A DNA stretch of 64,000 nucleotides. Source: Candidatus Gallimonas merdigallinarum (lineage in GTDB: Bacteria > Bacillota > Clostridia > Christensenellales > Borkfalkiaceae). Positions 18,159 to 27,630 of the stretch are shown here, piece after piece (position 1 is the stretch's first letter; each line of letters opens with the position of its first letter). The notes under the pieces were generated by a model, which was not told the DNA's origin, made no database searches, and worked only from the letters and a program-made list of their open reading frames with translations. Made by a program: the position numbers and the translations under genes. Location: positions 50,654 to 114,653 of the forward strand of contig CAJFFP010000001.1 of assembly GCA_904373325.1 (NCBI GenBank), in the 5' to 3' direction.

Positions 18159-18441
18159 TATACTGTAAGGGAGTAATACGAACCCGATCAAAAGCGGAAA
18201 CTGTGCGCTCATACTTTGTTGAACCCCTTGCCCGTGCCACACGGCACGCGCTGCGGACTTCGCCGCGTCTGACCGCCCATCTTGCCGCTTTTGATTACTT
18301 CGCACCTTTGGCGGGAAGATTTTCGCGCCAGATTTTTGTGAAGATGACGCCGCTATACAAGCGTATTGCAAGGAAGATGAGCAAAAAGATGCCGAAAAGA
18401 TTCCGCCAAAGGCGTGGTTCGTATTGTTCCCTTACAGTATA
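18159..18441. mobile_element. MITE-like element with 25-bp terminal inverted repeats
   Basis: The ends are inverted copies: TACTGTAAGGG... at 18161 and the complement ...CCCTTACAGTA ending at 18439, matching at 23 of 25 positions including the adjacent AATACGAACC. Each end is flanked by TA, the target duplication of the IS630/mariner group. The 280-bp interior has no convincing coding frame. It sits between the divergent sirtuin operon and penicillin-binding protein gene and may replace or disturb their promoters. Confidence 0.8.
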
Positions 18442-18519
18442 CCACAGCGCGGCATTTTTTTCAAGTTATGCGCGTGCGCATGAGAAAATTTTTCCGCAAA
18501 GCGCACATACTCTGACTTG

Positions 18520-20703
18520 ATGAAACGCGCACTCACCATAACTTCCATCGTTCTCGGAATTTTCGCCGTACTCCTGCTCGCGTGCATTCTCTATTATTGG
18601 AGCGTGACGGCAGGCGTTCGGCTGGATAAAGACAAACTCACGCTTGAAAACGCCTTCCTGACGCTTTACGACGGATCGGGGCAAGAGATCGAGGCAAACG
18701 CGATCCATGCGAGCGCAACGTTTTCCGAGATCCCCGAACACGTCAAAAACGCCTTTGTCGCCGTGGAGGACAAACGGTTTTATCAGCACAAGGGCGTTGA
18801 CGTCAGACGCATGGCGGCAGCCTGCTGGAAAAATCTGACGAGCTTTTCTTTCCGCGAAGGCGCGTCCACCATCACGCAGCAGCTCATCAAAAACACGCAC
18901 CTGACAAGCGAAAAGACAATCAACCGCAAATTAAAGGAAATTCACCTTGCGCGCCTGCTCGAAAAGAAGTACACAAAAGACGAAATTCTGACGCTCTACC
19001 TGAATTCGATTTATTTCGGGCACAGCGCGTTCGGCATTGAGAGCGCGGCGCACTTCTACTTCGGTAAATCCGCGTCCGAACTGCTGCCCGCAGAGGGCGC
19101 GACGCTTGCCGCGCTCATCAAATCCCCCAACCGTTATTCCCCGTTCCGCGACGCGGAAAACTGCAAAGCGCGGCGCGATCTGGTACTCGGACTCATGCGG
19201 GAACAGAACTACCTCGACGAAACAACGTACATGAAAGCGCTTGCCGCCCCCCTTCCGACACAGCCCGCCGAGAGCGTCGAGCAGAACGCATATCTTGCGC
19301 GCGTGTACGACGAGCTGACGGAACTATTTCCCGACGCAAAATCGGGCGATTGGGGATCGCTGAAAATTTACACCTATTACGACCCCGCCCTGCAAGCGGA
19401 ACTTGAAAAGACAAACTGCGATTCGGACGTCTGCGTTCTGGTGCGCGACAACCGCACGCAGGCGATCCGCGCGCTCTATTCCACCGTCGGAACGCCGTCG
19501 CGGCTGCCCGCCTCGACGATAAAGCCCCTCCTCGTCTACGCGCCCGCGCTGGAAGAGAACCTCATCTGCCCCGCCACGCCCATTTTAGACGAAAAAATCG
19601 ACTTCAACGGCTATTCGCCCGACGACTACGCGGGCGCAACGGGGCAATATATGAGCGCGCGATATGCCTTGGCGCACAGCGTGAATATTCCCGCCGTAAA
19701 AATCCTGAACGAGCTTGGCGTTGCGCGCGCGACCGATTATCTCGCGCGCATGGATCTTCCCGTAGAGGACGACGACAAAACGCTCGCCCTCGCGCTCGGC
19801 GGCATGAAGAAAGGGTATACCCTCCCCGCGCTCGCGGACGCGTACGCGACCTTTGCAAACTGCGGCGAATTTTCGCCCGCCGTCACGATCGCGCGCGTCG
19901 AGGACGATACGGGGCGGACGCTGTACGAACACACGCCCGTCAGGCGCGACGTGTTCTCGAAGGACGTCTGCGCGCTGCTCAACGATATGTTGCAGACCGC
20001 AGCCGAGGAAGGCACGGCAAAAAAACTCCGTTCGCTCCCCTTTCCGATCTGCGCCAAAACGGGTACTGCGGAAGGTCCGAACGGCAACACGGACGCCTAT
20101 TGCATCTCCTATACGCGCGACCACGTCGTGGCGGTCTGGATGGGCAACGAGGACAACTCTCCCGTGACCGCCACGGGAGGCGGACTGCCCGCCAACGCCG
20201 CACTCCGCATCAATCGGTTTTTATATGCCGACAGTCAGCCGCGCGCCTTTGAAGAGAGCGACGAGGTCATAAAACTCCGATACGACAAGACGGCGTATGA
20301 CACCAATCACGTTCTTCTCCTGTCCGACCCGTCCGCGCCGCCCGGGACCGATCGCGAAGAGCTGTTCCGCAAAAGCGCACAGCCCTCAGAGCGGAGTACC
20401 TTTTATTCCTGCCCGACCATTCAGACGCCGTCCATTTATTACGAAAACGGCAGCGTCCGAATAGTACTATGCCAGACAGAGTACTACGATTACGAGATAA
20501 AAAGAATAAATCGTGGCAAAACAACCACGATTTACGACGGAAAATACCGTAAAACGATCTGCGACAACTCGGTCAAAGCGGGCGAAACGTACATCTATAC
20601 CGTCTGCCCGAAGTATCGGGAACACGTCGGAACCGCCGTAACGCTGCCGCAAATCAGCATTCCGGACGGCGCAACTCTCCCCGACGATTGGTGGATCGAT
20701 TAA
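18520..20703 (+). CDS. Class A penicillin-binding protein (transglycosylase/transpeptidase)
   Basis: Builds peptidoglycan outside the membrane. Domains: signal-anchor helix (about 8-30), GT51 glycosyltransferase (about 55-225, with EDKRFYQHKGVD and EGASTITQQLIKN), then transpeptidase with STIK (S of the SxxK), SVN and KTGT motifs. A C-terminal extension after about 570 is less conserved, and contains a stretch of ATA, CTA, AGA codons where the dispersed palindrome (20464) is inserted in frame. I use ATG 18520; a TTG lies one codon upstream. CATACTCT, six bases before the ATG, could be a -10 box. Confidence 0.9.
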   Translation: MKRALTITSIVLGIFAVLLLACILYYWSVTAGVRLDKDKLTLENAFLTLYDGSGQEIEANAIHASATFSEIPEHVKNAFVAVEDKRFYQHKGVDVRRMAAACWKNLTSFSFREGASTITQQLIKNTHLTSEKTINRKLKEIHLARLLEKKYTKDEILTLYLNSIYFGHSAFGIESAAHFYFGKSASELLPAEGATLAALIKSPNRYSPFRDAENCKARRDLVLGLMREQNYLDETTYMKALAAPLPTQPAESVEQNAYLARVYDELTELFPDAKSGDWGSLKIYTYYDPALQAELEKTNCDSDVCVLVRDNRTQAIRALYSTVGTPSRLPASTIKPLLVYAPALEENLICPATPILDEKIDFNGYSPDDYAGATGQYMSARYALAHSVNIPAVKILNELGVARATDYLARMDLPVEDDDKTLALALGGMKKGYTLPALADAYATFANCGEFSPAVTIARVEDDTGRTLYEHTPVRRDVFSKDVCALLNDMLQTAAEEGTAKKLRSLPFPICAKTGTAEGPNGNTDAYCISYTRDHVVAVWMGNEDNSPVTATGGGLPANAALRINRFLYADSQPRAFEESDEVIKLRYDKTAYDTNHVLLLSDPSAPPGTDREELFRKSAQPSERSTFYSCPTIQTPSIYYENGSVRIVLCQTEYYDYEIKRINRGKTTTIYDGKYRKTICDNSVKAGETYIYTVCPKYREHVGTAVTLPQISIPDGATLPDDWWID
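20464..20489 (+). repeat. Dispersed palindromic repeat, copy C (inside the PBP gene)
   Basis: GTACTATGCC then A then GACAGAGTAC, followed by TACGA. It is translated as part of the C-terminal region of the penicillin-binding protein (VLCQTEYYD). Codon use here and just after (ATA, CTA, AGA) departs from the flanking GC-rich codons. Confidence 0.68.
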
Positions 20704-21851
20704 AATCCGATGCGCTCCATCGTGCCAATCGCTTCCGCAACGAGCGACTCCACGTCGAGCTTTTGTTCCTCTTCCTCGATAAAGGAGAGTTTGGGCTTGA
20801 TTGCGGGAAACTCGGGAAGGAATACCGTGCAGCAGTCCTCATACGGGAGAACGGAAGTATCGAACGTGCCGATCTTCTTCGCCCGCACGATGATCTCCTC
20901 TTTGTCGAATCCGACGAGCGGACGAAGCACGGGAAGCGTTACGACTGCGCCCGAGGAAGTCATACCTTCAATGGTCTGCGAGGCGACCTGACCGAGGCTC
21001 TCCCCCGTGATAAGGCACTGCGCGCCCGTGCGCTTTGCAAGCCGTTCCGCAATGCGGAACATAAAGCGGCGGAGAAGGGTCACGTTGAGTTCGGCGGCGC
21101 ACTTTTTGTGGATCTCTTCCTGAATGTGCGTCACGCTCACCGTCATGAGAGAATTGCTGCCCGTATAGCGCGAAAGAATGCGCGCAAGCGAAACGACTTT
21201 GTCCTTTGCCTGTTCGTTGGTATAGGGATAGCTGTGAAAATGCAGATATTCCACGTTCATGCCGCGCTTTGCCATCATGTAGCCCGCCACGGGCGAATCG
21301 ATGCCGCCCGAGATCAGCAGCAGCCCTCTTCCGGACGTTCCGACGGGCATGCCGTTCGCGCCTTCCTCGAACGTGCCGAACACGAGCGCCTTGCCGCCGT
21401 CGCGGATATCGAGGTAGACGTAGCCCTGCGGCGCGTGAACGTCCACCGTGAGCGCGGGAAACGCCTCGATGAGCTTTGCGCCGACTTCCGCATTCAGCTG
21501 CATGGAAGTCAGCGGATATTTCTTGTCGCCGCGGTGCGTATCCACCTTGAACGTTCCGCTCTGCGGGCAGACGAGTTTTGCCGCCGCGAGCAGACTTTCC
21601 ATGTCGTTATCAACGAGATACCCGAGCGAGTAGGAATGCACACCGAATACGCGCGCGACGCGGCTCAAAATTTCGTCCGCGTCCTCCTCCGCAAACGCCG
21701 CAACAAGGTAGCGCCCGCTCATGCGGCGCAGTTCGTGGCGGATCCCTTTGAGCGCTTTTTCAAGATTGACGGAAAAAACGCGCTCGAAATACCCGCGGTT
21801 TTTCCCCTTCAAATGTATCTCCGCATAGCGGATAATTACAACTTTTTCCAT
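20700..21851 (-). CDS. thiI: tRNA 4-thiouridine synthase ThiI
   Basis: Adenylates U8 of tRNA and inserts sulfur, and can supply sulfur for thiamine. N-terminal ferredoxin-like and THUMP domains (to about 165) precede the PP-loop SGGIDSPVAG. The 383-residue length shows that the C-terminal rhodanese domain of the E. coli enzyme is absent, as in many Firmicutes. It directly abuts the cysteine desulfurase gene, the expected sulfur donor. Convergent with the penicillin-binding protein gene, overlapping by four bases. Confidence 0.93.
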   Translation of the reverse strand: MEKVVIIRYAEIHLKGKNRGYFERVFSVNLEKALKGIRHELRRMSGRYLVAAFAEEDADEILSRVARVFGVHSYSLGYLVDNDMESLLAAAKLVCPQSGTFKVDTHRGDKKYPLTSMQLNAEVGAKLIEAFPALTVDVHAPQGYVYLDIRDGGKALVFGTFEEGANGMPVGTSGRGLLLISGGIDSPVAGYMMAKRGMNVEYLHFHSYPYTNEQAKDKVVSLARILSRYTGSNSLMTVSVTHIQEEIHKKCAAELNVTLLRRFMFRIAERLAKRTGAQCLITGESLGQVASQTIEGMTSSGAVVTLPVLRPLVGFDKEEIIVRAKKIGTFDTSVLPYEDCCTVFLPEFPAIKPKLSFIEEEEQKLDVESLVAEAIGTMERIGF

Positions 21852-22973
21852 TTAAACATTTTCCTTTCTCTCACGCGCGCAGGCATTGATCGTCTGCGCC
21901 GCATTGCGTATTTCCTGCTCCGTCGTCGCGGGCGAAAAACTCATTCTGATGACGCCGTACAGCGTATCCTCGCCGTATCCGCACGCCTCGATGACGCGGC
22001 TGAACGGCTTTTTAGAACTGCACGCGCTCCCCGTTCCGACCGCCACGCCGCGATCCCACAGTTCGCGCTGCAAGATTTCGCCGCGCAGTCCCTTTGCCGA
22101 GACCGTGAGAATGTACGGAGACCCGTTTTCGGGGGAAATGCGCGTAAAAATCGAATGATCGAGCATTTCCCAGAGCTGTTCGCGGTACCCTTTCAGGCGT
22201 TCGCCGTCCACACGGAGCGACGAGAATTTTTCTTCCGCCGCATGGAAAAACGCGGCGATCCCGAACGTGTTCTCCGTTCCGCTCCGCATTCCGCTCTCCT
22301 GCCCTCCGCCGATCACATACGGCGCGAGAACGGTACAGCCCTTGCGGCGGATGAGCGCGCCCGTCCCCTTGATCCCGCCGATCTTATGCGCGCTGACGGC
22401 GTAAAAATCGATCTCTTTCGTAAGGCGGAACGGAAGTTTTCCGAATGCCTGCACGCCGTCGCTTAAAAATACGGCGCGCGGGTTTTTCGCTTTTACCCTT
22501 TTCGCGATCGCGGCAATATCGTTCACCGCGCCCGTCTCGTTGTTCACGTGTACCACGGAAACGAGCGTCGTTTTCTCATCCACGAGCGATACAAGCGCGT
22601 CCGCATCAACGCTTCCGTCCGCGCGAATGGGTGCAAAACGCGGTTCTACGCCGCGATTTTTCAGCGTTTTGTAGCTTTCAAACACAGCCGCGTGCTCGCC
22701 CGCCGTCGTGACGGCGTTTCCGCGGCGCGCCGCGGAAAAAATCGCCTGATTGTCCGCTTCCGTTCCGCAGGAGGTAAATATCAACTCAAAATCAGCGGGA
22801 TCGGCAACGGCGCGCAGCAGAAAATCGCGCGCGCGGGAGAGCATACGCGAAACTTCCGCGCCGCCATGATAGCGCGCGGAAGGATTGAAGTATTCTTCGG
22901 TGAGATAGCGTTCCGCCTCGGCGACCGCGCCCGATAACGGGCGCGTCGTGGCGGCGTTGTCAAGATAGATCAT
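21852..22973 (-). CDS. Cysteine desulfurase (NifS/IscS family)
   Basis: PLP enzyme that takes sulfur from cysteine and passes it on. YLDNAATTRPL starts the protein. The PLP lysine is in SAHKIGGIKGTGAL, and the persulfide cysteine is in VGTGSACSS, near residue 325. It is 373 residues. Pairing with thiI (no gap between the genes) suggests a NifZ-like role dedicated to tRNA thiolation. It overlaps the upstream unknown gene by four bases. Confidence 0.92.
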   Translation of the reverse strand: MIYLDNAATTRPLSGAVAEAERYLTEEYFNPSARYHGGAEVSRMLSRARDFLLRAVADPADFELIFTSCGTEADNQAIFSAARRGNAVTTAGEHAAVFESYKTLKNRGVEPRFAPIRADGSVDADALVSLVDEKTTLVSVVHVNNETGAVNDIAAIAKRVKAKNPRAVFLSDGVQAFGKLPFRLTKEIDFYAVSAHKIGGIKGTGALIRRKGCTVLAPYVIGGGQESGMRSGTENTFGIAAFFHAAEEKFSSLRVDGERLKGYREQLWEMLDHSIFTRISPENGSPYILTVSAKGLRGEILQRELWDRGVAVGTGSACSSKKPFSRVIEACGYGEDTLYGVIRMSFSPATTEQEIRNAAQTINACARERKENV

Positions 22974-23572
22974 TTCGGATCGAATTTGTTTCTGCCTGCC
23001 GCAAATACGACGTATTCAAGAAGTTCCTTCCGGCATTCAAGCACATAAAGTTTCTTTTCGATGGAGGAAGAATAGTGAATGTAAATGAAGATCTTCCCCT
23101 CAACCGGTTCGCGGTTCGGCGTGAGGATCACGGGCTTTTTTCCGCGCAGTCCCTGCTCCATTCTCGTGAAGGAATCGCTCTCTACATAGCCGATTTTCAG
23201 CATCTGCTCGGCTTTGAGCGTGGTGAGATATTTGCGCGATTTCCCGTTGAAAACCTTGGTGATACGGAGTTCATCCTGCACGAACGTGTAGTCGAAGCTC
23301 ACGTTGAAGCGGCGTTTGATCGCTCGGAACAGGAAAAAGAACCCGATAAAGCACAGGAGCGGAATACACCAGATCACGACGTTGAAGATCTTGACCGCCG
23401 TGGAGGCGTCCTGCACGATCATGGACGGAATAAACCAGACCGAGAAAAAGATCATGATCGCAGCGAGCACAAGAAATATCATGCTTGCAATATGAAAGAC
23501 CTGATATTTCCTGCGTTCTCCCTGCTCGTCCGCCGCGATCGCACTCTCTTCGTACAGCGCAGAACGCGCCAT
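22970..23572 (-). CDS. Two-helix membrane protein of unknown function
   Basis: Not recognised. A 200-residue protein with a charged N-terminus, two membrane helices (about 28-52 and 64-86), and a C-terminal soluble part rich in beta strands. Its plan (two helices, then a basic strand-rich domain) resembles the shorter protein at 35286-35747, though I cannot show homology. It overlaps carB-dapF by one base and the desulfurase by four, so it belongs to the long operon. Confidence 0.72.
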   Translation of the reverse strand: MARSALYEESAIAADEQGERRKYQVFHIASMIFLVLAAIMIFFSVWFIPSMIVQDASTAVKIFNVVIWCIPLLCFIGFFFLFRAIKRRFNVSFDYTFVQDELRITKVFNGKSRKYLTTLKAEQMLKIGYVESDSFTRMEQGLRGKKPVILTPNREPVEGKIFIYIHYSSSIEKKLYVLECRKELLEYVVFAAGRNKFDPK

Positions 23573-26500
23573 CAGAATTCCACCGTCCCTTCGTAGATTT
23601 TTTCAACGTTGCCCGTGAGCGTCACGGAGCCGTCGGAAGAGTAGCGCACGATGAGGTCGCCGCCTTTGAGCTTGACGGTGATATCCGTATCCGCCTTGCA
23701 CAGTCCGTTGAGCACGCAGGCAACCGCCGCAGCCGCCGCGCCCGTTCCGCACGCCCACGTCTCGCCGTTGCCGCGCTCCCAGACGCGCATCTTCACCGTG
23801 CTTTCATTGACGACGCGGATAAACTCCACATTCGTCTTTGCAGGGAAGTATTCGCTGTTTTCGATGCGCGGACCGAGCGTCGAAACGGGAACGTCGTCCA
23901 CCTTGTCGCAGAAAATGACGCAGTGCGGGTTACCGAGATTGACGAGGGTCACGTGATAGGTCTTGCCGTCCAGCTCCATCGGCTGATTGACGACCGTATC
24001 GCCCTTCCAGACGGAGGGAATGTTCTCTCCGCGCAGCTCCGCTTTGCCGAGATCGGCGCTCGCGGACGTCACCACGCCGCCGAAGGAATAGACCTTGACT
24101 TCCTTTACGCCGCTTAAAGATTCGATGGTCATCGTCTCCTTTCTGACGATCCCCTTCTCATAGAGGTACTTCGCCACGCAGCGGATCGCATTTCCTGCGA
24201 TCTGCCCTTCGCTGCCGTCTTTGTTGAAAATGCGCATCTTCGCATCGGCAACGTCGGACTTTTCGATGAGCACGATCCCGTCGCCGCCGATGCCGTAGTG
24301 GCGGTCAACGAAATTGATCGCAAGCGATTCGGGGCAGGTGATCTTCCCTTCCAGATCTTCAAAATAGATATAATCGTTTCCGCAGGACTGCATCTTGGTG
24401 AAGTGCAGTTCCGTTTTCTTGGTGCGGAGGTTGTTGATGTCGACAAGCTCGGTGTTGTACTCGGTGAACTTGCTTGCGATGCTGTCGCACAGCGCGTTTG
24501 CGGTATCCAGCGAGGTGAGCACGGTGATGCCGAGCAGGATCGCATGGTGATGCAGCTCGATATAGTCCGCAATCGAATCGACGTCCGTCTTGCCCGTGTA
24601 GATGATATACCCGATCTTGCCCTCGTCCATCAGCTTGGAAACCTGCTTGGTCGCTTTCAGACGGTCGACGACGGTAACGTCGATCCCGAGTTCGGAAATG
24701 ACCTTTGCCGTGCCTGCCGTCGCGTAGAGATTGCAGCCGAGGTCGGCAAATTTCTTCGCAATGGAGACGATCTCGAATTTATCCTGATCGTTGACGGTGA
24801 AGTACACGCCGACGGGGTTTTCCTTGGTCGGGTGGCACATTTTGAAGCCCGCGGAGACAAGTCCTTTGAAGAGCGCCTCCTCGATGGTCTTGCCGATGCC
24901 GAGCACTTCGCCCGTGGACTTCATCTCGGGACCGAGCTGCGAGTTGACGTCGTTCAGCTTCTCGAAGCTGAATACGGGAACTTTGACCGCAACGTACGGC
25001 GAGTTCGGGTACAGTCCCGTGCCGTAGCCGAGCTTTTTGAGCTTTGCGCCGACCATGATCTTCGTCGCAAGTTCCACCATCGGCACGCCCGTCACCTTGG
25101 AAATATAGGGAATGGTACGCGACGCGCGCGGGTTGACCTCGATGACGTAAAGCTGGTTCTGATAGATGAGGTACTGGATATTGATCAGACCCTTTGTTTT
25201 GAGCGAGAGCGCGAGCTTTGTGGAGATGTCCACGATCTTTTCGAGCATGGCGTCGCTCAGATGATAAGGCGGGTAGACCGCGATGGAGTCGCCCGAATGC
25301 ACGCCCGCGCGCTCGATATGCTGCATGATCCCGGGGATGAGCACGTCCACGCCGTCGGAAATCGCGTCGACTTCCAGCTCGCTGCCCATCAGGTATTTGT
25401 CGCAGAGCACGGGATTTTCAATGTGCTGCGCCAGAATGACGTCCATGTAGCGCGAAATATCGTTCTCTGTGAAGGCGATCGTCATGTTCTGACCGCCGAT
25501 GACGTAGGACGGACGAAGAAGCACGGGATAGCCGAGCGTCTCGGCGGCGTGAATCGCCTCTTCCTTGGTCATAACGGTAAGTCCCTTCGGGCGCGCGATA
25601 TGGAACTCTTCCAGAAGCTCGTCGAAGCGCTCTCTGTCCTCCGCCATATCGACGGAATCCGCGCTCGTTCCGAGAATGCGCACGCCCTTCTTATCGAGGT
25701 AGCCGCACAGCTTGATCGCCGTCTGACCGCCGAAGGTGATGACGACGCCGTAAGGCTTCTCCACGTCGATGACGTTCTGCACGTCCTCGGGCGTGAGCGG
25801 CTCGAAATACAGTCTGTCCGCCGTATCGAAGTCGGTGGAAACCGTCTCGGGGTTGTTGTTGATGATGATGACTTCGTAGCCGAGTTCTTTGAGCGTCCAG
25901 ACGCAGTGGACGGAAGAATAGTCGAACTCGATACCCTGACCGATGCGGATAGGACCCGAACCGATAACGATCACGCGCTTTTTCGTGCTGTTCTTGACGA
26001 ACGGAAGCGCCTCGTCGTGGTCGAGCTCGTCGTAGGTCGAGTAGAAATAGGGCGTCTGCGCGGCGAACTCGGCGGCGCAGGTATCCACCATTTTGAATAC
26101 GGCGCGGCGGTGCGCGGGCAGTTTCTCGCCCGAGAAACGTGCGAGCGCCTTATCGGGATAGCCGATCCGCTTGCCTTCCAGATAGAGCGATTTGGAGATC
26201 TTCTTCCCCTCGATCGCCTGTTCGTATTTCACGAGATTGAGAAGTTTGTTCAGGAACCATCTGTCGATCATCGTGATCGCATAGATCTCGTCCACGGAGA
26301 TACCGTGCTTCAATGCCGCGAACACGGCAAAGAGACGTTCGTCCGTCGTCTTGTGCAATTCCCCTCTCAGCTCGTCCGCGCTCATGTTCTCGAACTTGGG
26401 GTGGTTGAGCGTGTCGAGCGAGATCTCCGCGCCGCGCACAGCCTTCATGATCGCCTGCTCGAAGGAAGTGCCGATCGCCATGACTTCGCCCGTCGCCTTC

Positions 26501-27627
26501 ATGCGCGAGCCGAGCGTGCGCCCTGCGTACAGGAATTTATCGAAGGGCCACTTGGGCAGTTTGACGACCACATAGTCGATCGCAGGCTCGAAGCAGGCGT
26601 ACGTCTTGCCCGTGACGTCGTTTCTGATTTCATCCAGCGTGTAGCCGAGCGCGATCTTGGTAGCAACTTTCGCAATGGGATACCCCGTCGCCTTACTTGC
26701 GAGCGCCGAGGAACGCGACACACGGGGATTGACCTCGATGACCGCGTATTCAAAGCTCTCGGGGTGCAGCGCGAACTGGCAGTTGCAGCCGCCCTCGATG
26801 CCGAGTTCGGTAATGATATTCAGCGACGCGGTACGGAGCATCTGATATTCCTTATCGGAGAGCGTGACGGCGGGCGCGATGACGATAGAGTCGCCCGTAT
26901 GCACGCCGACGGGGTCGAAGTTCTCCATCGAGCAGACCGTGATCACGTTGCCCGCGCTGTCGCGCAGAACCTCAAATTCGATCTCCTTCCAGCCGCCGAT
27001 GTACTTTTCGATGAGCACCTGCGTAATGGGCGAGAGCATGAGTCCGTTGTAGGAGATGAGGCGCAGCTCCTCTTCGTCGTAAGCGACGCCGCCGCCCGCG
27101 CCGCCGAGCGTGAACGCAGGACGGACGATGACGGGATACCCGAGTTTTTCGGCGATCGCCACGCACTCGTCCACCGTATAGGCAATATCGGAGGGAACGA
27201 CGGGCTGACCGATCTTTTCCATCGTCTCTTTGAAAAGCTCACGATCCTCCGCGCGGTCGATCGCGTCGAGCTTGGTGCCGATGAGCTTGACGCCCCACTG
27301 ATCGAGGAAACCCTCTTTCGCAAGCTTGCAGCCCATGGTAAGACCCGTCTGCCCGCCGAGCGAGGCAAGCAGCGAGTCGGGACGCTCCTTGATGATGATA
27401 CGCTTTAAGCTGTCGAGCGTAAGCGGTTCGAGATAGATCTCGTCCGCGAGCATTTTATCCGTCATGATCGTCGCGGGGTTGGAGTTGCACAGAACGACGT
27501 TGACGCCCGCGTCTTTGAGCACGCGGCAAGCCTGCGCGCCCGCATAGTCGAATTCGGCAGCCTGCCCGATCACGATGGGACCGGATCCGATCACCAGAAC
27601 TTTCTTAATGTCACTTCTCTTCGGCAT
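23572..27627 (-). CDS. carB: Carbamoyl-phosphate synthase large subunit fused to a diaminopimelate epimerase-like domain
   Basis: Residues 1-1072 are a complete CarB: two ATP-grasp halves (first around VIGSGPIVIGQAAEFDYAG, second around VIGSGPIRIGQGIEFDYSS) and the MGS-like allosteric domain. Residues 1073-1351 (DNA 23572-24411) are a full DapF fold: MQSCGNDYIYF, HYGIGGDG, NPHC, ETWACGTGA. One of the two catalytic cysteines is missing: the usual MCGNxxRC reads IAGNAIRC, with Ala at about residue 1144, whereas the second Cys (about 1293) is kept. No stop or frameshift separates the parts. A complete second dapF is at 48692. CarB supplies carbamoyl phosphate for arginine and pyrimidines. Confidence 0.93.
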   Translation of the reverse strand: MPKRSDIKKVLVIGSGPIVIGQAAEFDYAGAQACRVLKDAGVNVVLCNSNPATIMTDKMLADEIYLEPLTLDSLKRIIIKERPDSLLASLGGQTGLTMGCKLAKEGFLDQWGVKLIGTKLDAIDRAEDRELFKETMEKIGQPVVPSDIAYTVDECVAIAEKLGYPVIVRPAFTLGGAGGGVAYDEEELRLISYNGLMLSPITQVLIEKYIGGWKEIEFEVLRDSAGNVITVCSMENFDPVGVHTGDSIVIAPAVTLSDKEYQMLRTASLNIITELGIEGGCNCQFALHPESFEYAVIEVNPRVSRSSALASKATGYPIAKVATKIALGYTLDEIRNDVTGKTYACFEPAIDYVVVKLPKWPFDKFLYAGRTLGSRMKATGEVMAIGTSFEQAIMKAVRGAEISLDTLNHPKFENMSADELRGELHKTTDERLFAVFAALKHGISVDEIYAITMIDRWFLNKLLNLVKYEQAIEGKKISKSLYLEGKRIGYPDKALARFSGEKLPAHRRAVFKMVDTCAAEFAAQTPYFYSTYDELDHDEALPFVKNSTKKRVIVIGSGPIRIGQGIEFDYSSVHCVWTLKELGYEVIIINNNPETVSTDFDTADRLYFEPLTPEDVQNVIDVEKPYGVVITFGGQTAIKLCGYLDKKGVRILGTSADSVDMAEDRERFDELLEEFHIARPKGLTVMTKEEAIHAAETLGYPVLLRPSYVIGGQNMTIAFTENDISRYMDVILAQHIENPVLCDKYLMGSELEVDAISDGVDVLIPGIMQHIERAGVHSGDSIAVYPPYHLSDAMLEKIVDISTKLALSLKTKGLINIQYLIYQNQLYVIEVNPRASRTIPYISKVTGVPMVELATKIMVGAKLKKLGYGTGLYPNSPYVAVKVPVFSFEKLNDVNSQLGPEMKSTGEVLGIGKTIEEALFKGLVSAGFKMCHPTKENPVGVYFTVNDQDKFEIVSIAKKFADLGCNLYATAGTAKVISELGIDVTVVDRLKATKQVSKLMDEGKIGYIIYTGKTDVDSIADYIELHHHAILLGITVLTSLDTANALCDSIASKFTEYNTELVDINNLRTKKTELHFTKMQSCGNDYIYFEDLEGKITCPESLAINFVDRHYGIGGDGIVLIEKSDVADAKMRIFNKDGSEGQIAGNAIRCVAKYLYEKGIVRKETMTIESLSGVKEVKVYSFGGVVTSASADLGKAELRGENIPSVWKGDTVVNQPMELDGKTYHVTLVNLGNPHCVIFCDKVDDVPVSTLGPRIENSEYFPAKTNVEFIRVVNESTVKMRVWERGNGETWACGTGAAAAAVACVLNGLCKADTDITVKLKGGDLIVRYSSDGSVTLTGNVEKIYEGTVEF

Positions 27628-27630
27628 ATC

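Noticed and set aside
18144-18371. Minus-strand open frame inside the MITE-like element
   Set aside because: No ribosome site, no recognisable domain, and it crosses the element end.
24298-27408. Plus-strand open frame of about 1000 codons opposite carB
   Set aside because: Shadow of codon bias in carB; His/Arg/Asp-rich composition with no domain.
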